Of a DNA stretch of 64,000 nt, positions 55,804 to 64,000 are shown piece by piece (the first letter of the stretch is position 1; every line of letters starts with the position of its first letter). The notes below the pieces were generated by a model. That model was not told the DNA's origin, made no database searches, and saw only the letters and a list, made by a program, of their open reading frames with translations. Source of the DNA: Argopecten irradians (taxonomy: Eukaryota > Mollusca > Bivalvia > Pectinida > Pectinidae); contig NC_091142.1 in NCBI RefSeq assembly GCF_041381155.1, positions 34,149,604-34,213,603 of the forward strand, given 5' to 3'. A program made the position numbers and the translations under genes.

Positions 55804-57520
55804 CAAGAGCTGTTGGAGAACAGCAAAGCTCGCCTATTCAGAAGAAGTTGATGTTCAAGTACATGTATTTACTATTTAAATATATCAAGCAGTGCCCTCA
55901 GTCTATATTATTTTGCCTCCAACAGAAGTTGAAATGTCTTCAATTGGTTGTATTATCACGTTCAGCATCCATACACATTAGGAAAATAAAATCATAAACA
56001 TTTATGATGACTTAAGCTTAAACAATTGACAAAATAGAAACTTGCTCAAAAACTTTAACATGGAAATATGACAAATTAACAGACTCAAAAACCCCCTAAA
56101 GGGCCCCAAATTGGTTGTATTATCACGTTCAGCATCCATACACATTAGGAAAATAAAATCAAAAACATTTATGATGACTTAAGCTTAAACAATAGACAAA
56201 ATAGAAACTTGCTCAAAAACTTTAACATGGAAATATGACAAATTAACAGACTCAAAAAACCCCTAAAGGGCCCAAAATTGGTTGTATTATCACGTTCAGC
56301 ATCCATACACATTAGGAAAATAAAATCATAAACATTTATGATGACTTAAGCTTAAACAATTGACGAAACAGAAACTTGCTCAAAAACTTTAACGTGAAAT
56401 GGGACGCCAACGCTGACGCGACAACATTAGCTCCGCCTATTCAAAACAGTGCCCTCAGTCTATATTATTTTGCCTCCAACAGAAGTTGAAATGTCTTCTT
56501 TTGCAGTATGAAATTTTTTATGGTAAACACAGACAATGTTATTAGTCTATGTGAAAAATAATGGCATCTTTTTTGCAATCAAGTGAGGATGAAATACATG
56601 AAATAGCACTCAAAAATAGACTGCCACAAGTTTAAAATAGGAATTGCCAGACACTTTATGCAACTAATTTACTGAAAAATTATACTGTGGAAAATATTCA
56701 CTTATTTCCCAATGATGGAAATTGAAATTGTACAGGAAGAAATAAACTTTAACATGGAAATATGGCAAATTAACACACTCAAAAAACCCCTAAAGGACCC
56801 CAAATTGGTTGTATTATCATGTTCAGCATCCATACACATTAGGGAAATAAAATCATAAACATTTATGATGACTTAAGCTTAAACAATAGACAAAATAGAA
56901 ACTTGCTCAAAAACTTTAACATGGAAATATGACAAATTAACAGACTCAAAAAAAAACCCTAAAGGGCCCCAAATTGGTTGTATTATCACGTTCAGCATCC
57001 ATACACATTAGGAAAATAAAATCATAAACATTTATGATGACTTAAGCTTAAACAATAGACAAAATAGAAACTTGCTCAAAAACTTGAACATGGAAATATG
57101 ACAAATTAACAGACTCAAAAAAAAAAAACTCTAAAAGGCCCCAAATTGGTTGTATTATCACATTCAGCATCAATACACATTAGCAAAATAAAATCATAAA
57201 CATTTATGATGACTTAAGCTTAAACAATAGACAAAATAGAAACTTGCTCAAAAACTTTAACATGGAAATATGACAAATTAACAGACTCAAAAAAAACCCT
57301 AAAGGGCCCCAAATTGGTTGTATTATCACGTTCAGCATTCATACACATTAGGAAAATAAAATCATAAACATTTATGATGACTTAAGCTTAAACAATTGAC
57401 GAAACAGAAACTTGCTCAAAAACTTTAACGTGAAATGGGACGCCAACGCGGATGCCAACGCTGACGCCGACGCCGGGGTGACAACATTAGCTCCACCCAT
57501 TCTTCGAATAGGCGAGCTAA
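55804..57520 (+). mobile_element. Helitron-like element, dimeric, with about 168-bp repeats
   Basis: Starts ACAAGAGCTGTTGGAGAACAG, with hairpin arms, and ends in CCATTC-TTCG-GAATAGGCGAGCTAAAA. It has three units (GGTTGTATTATCACG at 55944, 56111, 56278) and then, after a second copy of its own 5' body (GTGCCCTCAGTCTATATTA at 55895 and again at 56449), four more (56814, 56974, 57145, 57313). This is best read as two element bodies in tandem sharing one outer pair of ends. Confidence 0.65.
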
Positions 57521-57754
57521 AAAGAAACCATATTTTCAAAATAATTGAAAGTTGTCATTGTTATATTTCAAACCAAATTGCAACTATAACATTCAACAAT
57601 CGGAACTATATCTTCGGTCATCCTGACTACCGTAGTTACCCAGCTTAGAAACCAACATCGTTTTAAATTTGATCACGAACATGTAAAAATAAAGATTGAA
57701 CAGTGTTTTGATTGCGATAAAGGTGGTATGAACGCAATGTGATACAGACATATG

Positions 57755-58238
57755 ATCGTAAAAGGCGACTAAATTTAGGATATTATCTTTTCTATTCTTC
57801 CTAACTGACTTTATCCTTCCTAATGCCTCCCTTGGCACCGCCTCACTTTTGGCCTTGAGTTGAGCGTTCGCCCCTGTGAGGAAAGGCTCTGGGTTCTGTC
57901 CCCTGGCCGAGACACACCAAAGTCTATAAAAGTGGTAGTTTCTACTCCTGCTTAGCGCTCAGCATACAGGGAGTGGGACGACTGGTTCGCCCGTTGTCAG
58001 TATAATGTGACCGGAGGGGGTGTGTTGCTTGGTGTCTTCGGCGGCATGCTTCAGTGATATAGCACTATAAAAAGGCCAACAGTTCCACTATACAAGAAGA
58101 CACAACATGAATATAACGCAGTCTCCCAAAACACGAACCTCGCACAACAATCACGCAACACACCGCATACATTGGAGGCCGTCCTTACATGACCATAGCT
58201 GTTAATAGGACGTTAATTGATCAAACAAACAAACAAAA
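57755..58238 (+). repeat. CAAA-tailed dispersed repeat, near full length
   Basis: From GTAAAAGGCGACTAAATTTA through GACACACCAAAGTCTATAAA, GGGACGACTGGTTCGCCCG and GATATAGCACTATAAAAAGG to the tail CGTTAATTGATCAAACAAAC. A good reference copy for the family. Confidence 0.8.
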
Positions 58239-58357
58239 GCTCTAACGCGTGACATTGAATATGTCTGCATCCCATTGCGTTCATACCACCTTTAACGCAA
58301 TCAAAACACTGTTCAATCTCTATATGTACGCATGTATCTTTGATTAATTTATATACT

Positions 58358-58567
58358 GGGACCCAACCAGTAGTCGTGACGGAACAGTAGTCGTGATTGT
58401 GTCCATATTCTACTGTGCGTCAAGATTTTCAAATTAATGTCTGAAGCTGCTGCAGATGCTTTAAGATGGTGTTGTTTTGTTTTGAAATAAAGTGTTTTGT
58501 GAGATACAAACACACATTTTTTACCAAAATCACGACCACTACTCCTTCATGACTACTGGTAGGGCCC
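58358..58567. mobile_element. MITE with about 40-bp imperfect TIRs
   Basis: The left end GGGACCCAACCAGTAGTCGT and the complement of the right end GGGCCCTACCAGTAGTCATG match with a few changes, continuing into AGTAGTCGTGATT and AGTGGTCGTGATT. No coding capacity. Confidence 0.65.
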
Positions 58568-59015
58568 TAGTATGCATATATCAGCATTAGGAACTAGACC
58601 CTGTGGCTAGACTATAGCATATAGGTCGTGTATGATGTATAAGGGAACAGCTCGCACAACTACACGGTTGCACCATGGCCAGCTCACCTCAGTGCCACCC
58701 ATGTACATACATACAACATATTACAAAGTAATTTGTATCCTATACAACATGTTAACAGGGTTCGAGATTAACACTCGTCAACTGGCCAAATGCGAGTGGA
58801 TTTTTGATTTGGCGAGCGTATGCATCAGTTGTTATTTCTCAATATGTATAGACAGTCAGAGAATCAGACGTGATATTTTAATCATATTTAAGTAATTCCA
58901 TTTGCATCAAATGCCACATTCTGAAAATAAACTGTGGTTAAACTACATTATATTGACACTAAAAATGTCCAATATATAATATTTATAAATAATAAATGTC
59001 AACGAATTTGATTGC
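58568..59015. other. Non-coding, no feature recognised
   Basis: An 87-codon plus-strand frame at 58632-58895 has no family signature or splice context. Nothing else recognised. Confidence 0.4.
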
Positions 59016-59379
59016 TTAAAGATGCTCCACCGCCGACAGACCATAAATGACAATCATAATTTGAACAACAATTGGTGTTTAATCGTGCATATATATGTCT
59101 AATAAACACAAAACATAATATAAAATAATTTATTTTGCTGTTGGTGCATGCGCAGTCAGAACTTCATTCTATATAGAAGATAGTGCCACGGAATTTTTTC
59201 GGGATGCAATTAATTATTTCTAATATCTTTATCTTGTAGTAAAATTAGAAGCTCAAACTTTCCAATGGTGGTAATGGTGTAAAGTAAGTAAGTTTTGTAA
59301 CTGAAGAAAAATACTAAATCGTCTGATCCTGTTTTTGATAGTGAAAAACTACCATTTGTCAGCGGTGGACCATCTTTAA
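59016..59379. mobile_element. TTAA-flanked MITE
   Basis: TTAAAGATGCTCCACCGCCG at the left faces its near-perfect complement, AGCGGTGGACCATCTTTAA, at the right. If TTAA is the duplicated target, the TIRs are about 19 bp starting AGATG. It could be moved by a TTAA-type transposase (Kolobok or piggyBac type), but its ends differ from those of the 14-kb element here. Confidence 0.65.
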
Positions 59380-59707
59380 TATTAATTTTGATCTTAAATT
59401 TGTAATTTTCAATGCGGCAAGCAAATTACTGTTTTGGCGAGTTGAATTTTATCAACTTGCCGAAACTGGACAGTGGCTTTAAAAATATTAGATTATATTC
59501 CTGTTATAAGGGTTCATACTATAGACAACATACATACACTAAATTACTGAAACGTGGTATTGGATTTCAGACATAGCCAAACCTAAAAATAAGAGAACTT
59601 CATACACGGATACACTTCCTTAAGACTGAGCTTATAAGACAGTAGGCCAAATAACCGTGTTACTGGCCTGGCTACGTACTGTAATCACGCTGACGTTATG
59701 TACTTAC

Positions 59708-59893
59708 TTTGAAGTTTGGTCCAGGGTCTTTGCGTATCTTTATTATCCATTCTTTCCTCCGCCTTACGTCTATAGCACACTCGCGAACACGTTGATCGAT
59801 TCCGAAAGTCGATGCCTGGTGTAGTTGTGCAACTTTAGGCTTTTCACCACAAAAGAAACGGGTCGATGTGCCAATGGTGGTTTTACATGACAT
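59708..59893 (-). CDS. Orphan first exon, possibly THAP-related
   Basis: A 62-codon minus-strand frame starts with ATG and ends at a good donor (AAA before GTAAGTAC). It carries a STFGIDQRVRECAID segment and then RRRKEWIIKIRKDPGPNFK. The last part resembles the middle of THAP-type domains (WI..IR.D.G..F), which in animals are found both in host factors and in transposases. No following exon was found. It may be a transposon gene remnant or the first exon of a host gene leaving the window. Confidence 0.35.
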
Positions 59894-60089
59894 GCTACTT
59901 CTGGTACCTTTTTTCTCAGATGGACCATTAACTTCAATGTCTTTTTACTTATGCCTTTTTTCAGCTCGCTTCACTTCGTTTGTATTGTATTTTATGTAGC
60001 ACGATCTATGCCATTTTGCTATATTCTGATGAAACAATTCGCGATACCACTTTCATCATCGAGACGTTTCTGCCCTGCAGGTAGGGCGT

Positions 60090-60530
60090 TAGAATTGTTT
60101 TATCTTTCCTAATGCCTCCCTTGGCACCGCTTCACTTTTGGCCTTGAGTTGAGCGTTCGCCCCTGTGAGGAAGGCTCTGGGTTCTGTCCCCTGGCCGAGA
60201 CACACCAAAGTCTATAAAAGTGGTAGTTTCTGCTCCTGCTTAGCGCTCAGCAAACGGGGAGTGGGACGACTGGTTCGCCCGTTGCCAGTATAATGTGACC
60301 GGGTGGGGTGTGTTGCTTGGTGTCTTCGGCGGCATGCTTCATTGATATAGCACTATAAAAAGGGCAATAGTTCCACTATACAAGAAGACACAACATGAAT
60401 ATACCGCAGTTTCCCAAAACACGCACCTCGCACAACATACACGCAACACACCGCATACATGGGAGGACGTCCTTACATGACTATAGCTGTTAATAGGACG
60501 TTAATTAATCAAACAAACAAACAAAGAAAC
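60090..60530 (+). repeat. CAAA-tailed dispersed repeat
   Basis: Starts near TTTTATCTTTCCTAATGCCTC and ends in AATTAATCAAACAAACAAAC; the first part of the head is missing and a CCCTGCAGGTAGGGCGTTAG sequence precedes it. Confidence 0.75.
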
Positions 60531-60534
60531 AAAG

Positions 60535-61046
60535 TTAGAATTGTACCTGCTGACCCTATTGCATGATCGTAAAAGGCGACTAAATTTAGGATCGTATCTT
60601 TTCTCTTCTTTCTGACTGACTATCCTTCCTAATGCCTCCCTGGGCACCGCCTCACTTTTGGCCTTGAGTTGAGCGTTCGCTCCTGTGCGGAAGGCTCTGG
60701 GTTCTGTCTCCTGGCCGAGACACACCAAAGTCTATAAAAGTGGTAGTTTCTGCTCCTGCTTAGCGCTCAGCATACCGGGAGTGGGACGACTGGTTCGCCC
60801 GTTGTCAGTATAATGTGACCGGGTGGTGTGTGTTGCTTGGTGTCTTCGGCTGCATGCTTCAGTGATATAGCACTATAAAAAGGGCAACAGTTCCACTATA
60901 CAAGAAGAAACTACAAGAATATACCGCAGTCTCCTCCCACAACACGCACCTCGCACAACATACACTCAACACACCGCACCGCATGCATGGAAGGCCGTCC
61001 TTACATCACCATAGCTGTTAATAGGACGTTAATGAATCAAACAAGG
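60535..61046 (+). repeat. CAAA-tailed dispersed repeat, near full length
   Basis: Head with GTAAAAGGCGACTAAATTTA through to AATGAATCAAACAAGG. It directly follows the previous copy in the same orientation. Confidence 0.75.
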
Positions 61047-61069
61047 CGTTAGAATTCACCTCGCACTAC

Positions 61070-61315
61070 ACACACGCTACACGCCCGTTGTCAGTATAAT
61101 GTGACTGGGTGGAGTTTGTTGTTTGGTGTCTTTGTCGGCATGCTTCAGTGATATAGCACTATAAAAAGGGCAACAGTTCCACTATACAAGAAGACACAAC
61201 ATGAACATACCGCAGTCTCCCAAAACACACACCTCACACAACACACCGCATACATGGGAGGCCGTCCTTACATGACCATAGCTGTTAATAGGACGTTAAT
61301 TAATCAAACAAACAA
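61070..61315 (+). repeat. CAAA-tailed dispersed repeat, tail half
   Basis: From CGCCCGTTGTCAGTATAATG to AATTAATCAAACAAACAA. Confidence 0.75.
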
Positions 61316-61318
61316 AAA

Positions 61319-61412
61319 GCATGCATGGGAGGCCGTCCTTACATGACCATAGCTGTTAATAGAACGTTAAATAATCAAACAAACAAACAATGAATCAAAC
61401 AAACAAATAAAT
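61319..61412 (+). repeat. CAAA-tailed dispersed repeat, short tail fragment
   Basis: GCATGGGAGGCCGTCCTTAC then two successive AATCAAACAAACAAA tails, one placed after the other. Confidence 0.7.
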
Positions 61413-61425
61413 CATCAAACTGACC

Positions 61426-61885
61426 CAGCCCTGCAGGTAGGGCGTTAGAATTGTACCTGTTGCCCCTATTGCATGATCGTAAAAGGCGACTAAATTTAGG
61501 ACCTTATCTTTTCTCTTCTTCCTAACTGACTTTATTTTCCCTAATGCCTCCCTTGGCACCGCCTCACTTTTGGCCTTGAGTTGAGCGTTCGCCCCTGTGA
61601 GGAAGGCTCTGGGTTCTGTCCCCTGGCCGAGACACACCAAAGTCTATAAAAGTGGTAGTTTCTGCTCCTGCTTAGCGCTCAGCATACAGGGAGTGGGACG
61701 ACTGGTTCGCCCGTTGTCAGTATAATGTGACCGGGTGGGGTGTGTTGCTTGGTGTCTTTGGCGGCATACTTCAGTGATATAGCACTATAAAAAGGACAAC
61801 AGTTCCACTTACAAGAAGACACAACTATACAAGTCTCCCAAAACAACCTCGCACAACATACACACAACACACCACATACACAATT
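61426..61885 (+). repeat. CAAA-tailed dispersed repeat lacking the tail
   Basis: Begins CCCTGCAGGTAGGGCGTTAG (also seen at 60074), the probable true 5' end of the family, and runs to CACCACATACACAATTAAC where it meets a copy in the opposite orientation. Confidence 0.7.
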
Positions 61886-62130
61886 AACAGCTATGTCATG
61901 ACGGCCTCCCATGTATGCGGTGTGTTGCGTGTATGTTGTGCGAGGTGCGTTTCGGGAGTGCTCATGTTGTTCCAAGTGGAACTTTTGCCCAGTGCTATAT
62001 CACCTGCCGCCGAAGACACCGCACATTATATGACAACGGGCGAACCAGTCGTCCCACTCACTGAGCGCTAGGCACAGAAACTACCACTTTTTAGACTTGG
62101 TGTGTCTCGGCCAGGGACAGAACCCAGAGC
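61880..62130 (-). repeat. CAAA-tailed dispersed repeat, inverted, decayed
   Basis: Opposite orientation, with many small deletions, up to CAGAACCCAGAGCCTTCG. Together with the copy before it this makes an inverted pair able to fold. Confidence 0.65.
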
Positions 62131-62137
62131 CTTCGGG

Positions 62138-62202
62138 GGAGCCTACTAACATGACCATAGCTGTTAAAAGGACGTTAATTAATCAAACAAACAAACAAAA
62201 TC
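62138..62202 (+). repeat. CAAA-tailed repeat, tail fragment
   Basis: CATGACCATAGCTGTTAAAAGG then AATTAATCAAACAAACAAAC. Confidence 0.65.
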
Positions 62203-62285
62203 AAACTGACCAATTCCTGTTTTACCCTTTCTTGGTTCCTCTTGATTGAGTGAAGTTCTTTTCCATTTCCATTAGCATCTGTGTG

Positions 62286-62700
62286 TTATTGGCGTCTACT
62301 TGCTAGATGTGATACAGTTTTAAACATGCTGTCCTGTTGTTCCGTCTGCGTTTGTGCATCCATGGTATGTGCAACTGCCTCCACCTGCCTGACGTCTTCC
62401 AAATCGGTCATATCAAAACAATCCAAATCAATATCGTCTAACGTAGGCATACAGATGTCACCGTCACTGTCCACAGTTTGACATAGTGAATACCTTCTTC
62501 TGTGTATACTGGACTAAAGGACTTCCTGCAGTAGTTGGTATTATCCAAGGGTGCTCTCACCAGGTCCTGCGTTGCCAGCTTCGCCTTATGGTCAGCATAA
62601 ATTTCCAGATAGCGGGTTAGGTCATGTTCGTTGTTCATCTTTGAAGTGGCATACATGCAGTCGTAAAGCCTTTCACGTTTATTGGTCAGTGGAAACCCTC
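62286..62700 (-). pseudogene. Coding remnant of unrecognised family
   Basis: Two minus-strand frames overlap end to end. The upstream one (about 62697-62438) reads NKRERLYDCMYATSKMNNEH, then LTRYLEIYADHK and SFSPVYTEEGIHYVK. The downstream one (to 62286) reads DSDGDICMPTLDDIDLDCFD and QTQTEQQDSMFK. Both look coding, and the change of frame near 62455-62475 suggests a single frameshift in one ancient gene, or two exons without a visible intron. A stop lies just before the first. I do not recognise the protein. The GTTT-type repeat follows at once, so the 5' part was replaced. Confidence 0.35.
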
Positions 62701-62741
62701 ATTTGTAAACATCGCCCCAGGCAGCAGCAGACGATATGCAA

Positions 62742-62985
62742 TATTGTTTTGTTTGATTAATGTCCAATTAACAGCTATGGACATGTAAGGACGGCCTCCC
62801 ATGTATGCTGTGTGTTGCGTGTATGTGCGCGAGGTGCGTGAGGTGCGTGTTTTGGGAGACTGCAGTATATTCATGTAGTGTCTGAGTAGGAGCAGAAAGT
62901 ACCACCTTTATCTACTTTGGTGTGTCTCGGCCAGGGGACAGAATCCAAAGCCTTCATCACAGGGGGGAACGCTCAACTCAGTGCA
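62742..62985 (-). repeat. CAAA-tailed dispersed repeat, internally deleted
   Basis: Plus strand TTTGATTAATGTCCAATTAA through GGAGCAGAAAGTACCACC to ACGCTCAACTCAGTGCAAG; the middle third is missing. Confidence 0.7.
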
Positions 62986-62989
62986 AGTT

Positions 62990-63524
62990 CGGCTCGACCG
63001 TTACTATTAAAAAAAGCTTACTTATCTGGGAGTGCCAGAACAGTTCACTGAAATCTTGAATGCCAATGCATATCAGTGTCCACCACAAAATACAGATATA
63101 CTAGATTCAGTAAAAGAGAAGCATACTGATCATGTGACAACATATCTTGAACATTCCACATATCATCTTTAAAACATAGAGTGAAAATATATTATAAATG
63201 ATTTTGGAACAGAATTTAAATCAATTTCAATCAAAACTAGATTTGATCGCGATCAAAACACGGGATTTCCACCTATGTAATGATATAAGTAATGTTAGCG
63301 AACAGACGATTGATTGAACGAACGGACGATCTCACTCAATATTAATTTTGACTTAATAAGACTTTTGATGTGAATTTGTTTGGTTCTGTGGTTTCAAAAC
63401 TGCCGGGTATTTTCCCCAACATAGCAACGGTTTTGCTTAAACATCCGGTGTCACAGGTGACAGCTCTGCCACACACAAAAGTTTTTGAACCTGTCAGTAA
63501 TTGGGTTTGTGCATTACCTTTCTT
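62990..63524. other. Mostly non-coding, one possible coding scrap
   Basis: A plus-strand open stretch at about 63013-63171 (VPEQFTEILNANAYQCPPQN) looks like protein but has no start, no splice partner and no recognised family. The rest shows nothing. Confidence 0.3.
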
Positions 63525-63595
63525 TGATTAAATGTACGTCCTGTTAATAGCTAGGTTCACGTAAGGACGGCCTCCCATGCATGCCGTGTAGCTTC
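63525..63595 (-). repeat. CAAA-tailed repeat, short fragment
   Basis: CTTTGATTAAATGTACGTCC, then AATAGCTAGGTTCACGTAAG and GACGGCCTCCCATG. Confidence 0.6.
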
Positions 63596-64000
63596 ACTTG
63601 TACATGTACGTGTATTAACGCAAACATGGCGATTGTGTACATTGTTCATGTAGAACTTAAAACATCTCTAAATTAAAGTTTTAAAGTTTGGTTAGGTAAC
63701 AACCAGCCAAATGAAAAAAAGACCTTCGAAACGGCCCGTGTGAATAGAAGATTGAGCCCAGGATATAATTTTAACCCGGCCGCTGATTGGCTGGCTAATC
63801 TTCAATTTCAAAAGTAAAAATTATTTCTGAAAGGTAATTATTCATTGATAACCATGATATGAATGTGGTAATTCAGATTGAGATTTAGGTTCAAAATATC
63901 AATTTTGATAATGATTAGGTAACAACATTAGAATTTCAGGGTTTTTTTTAAAGTGCAAAAATTCTCCTTTTCTTATGAAGATCATGGACCAATGGGAATA
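63596..64000. other. Non-coding, no feature recognised
   Basis: AT-rich to the window end; nothing recognised. Confidence 0.4.

Noticed and set aside
60501-61640. Recurring frame with GQGTEPRAFLTGANAQLKAK
   Set aside because: It occurs in nearly every copy of the CAAA-tailed repeat with shifting ends; it is repeat sequence, not a protein family.

Overview
The window looks like a gene-poor, repeat-rich piece of an invertebrate nuclear genome, most likely a marine bivalve mollusc. The reasons are small spliced exons with GT-AG introns, AT-rich intergenic DNA, and several families of tandem-repeat-bearing non-autonomous elements of the kind known from bivalves. This is inference from sequence style; no species marker is present. 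No rRNA, tRNA, CRISPR array or prokaryotic operon was seen. Almost everything readable is mobile DNA.

Layout. 1-2.1 kb: two possible exons of an unrecognised minus-strand gene and a dispersed CAAA-tailed repeat. 2.08-9.29 kb: a 7.2-kb element with 27-bp terminal inverted repeats (TIRs) and subterminal arrays of short inverted CCTGAAATTGACC-like units, with no clear gene. 10.3-11.4 kb: a Helitron-like fragment next to a broken Ty3-type integrase fossil. 12.3-14.9 kb: a Helitron-like element with 157-bp repeats, a 69-bp satellite and CAAA-tailed repeat copies. 15.15-20.87 kb: the left half of a large element (copy A) carrying a RecQ-like helicase gene. 20.87-34.91 kb: a complete 14.0-kb Kolobok-like DNA transposon with 14-bp TIRs and a TTAA target duplication. 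It carries a 13-exon DDE transposase gene and a convergent four-exon gene for a P2X7-ballast-type zinc protein. 34.9-37.7 kb: host DNA with EGF-like exons. 37.7-52.15 kb: copy B of the RecQ element, with an intact helicase gene, a minisatellite, an intact seven-exon DUF6589 gene, and a 3.9-kb tandem duplication of that gene's promoter and first four exons. 52.2-64 kb: three more Helitron-like elements, small MITEs, a nest of CAAA-tailed repeats and a few orphan exons.

Main result. The RecQ element joins a 542-residue RecQ-family helicase (plus strand) with a 983-residue protein (minus strand). The latter has an N-terminal C4 zinc finger, a DUF6589 core with GDNLD and GGDVLTNERA motifs, and a C-terminal C2H2 finger. 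The genes converge on a 48-49-bp minisatellite and lie between perfect 29-bp TIRs seen at 15154-15182 and 52126-52154. I know of no described transposon with this pair, and suggest that the DUF6589 protein is the transposase or its partner and the helicase assists strand unwinding. Promoters contain a CTCF-type motif (helicase), E2F and CHR-like motifs (DUF6589 gene) and NRF1-like palindromes (both Kolobok genes).

Second result. A protein domain related to the C-terminal ballast of vertebrate P2X7 receptors is encoded inside a TTAA-flanked DNA transposon, with no channel part. This suggests a transposon source for that receptor domain.
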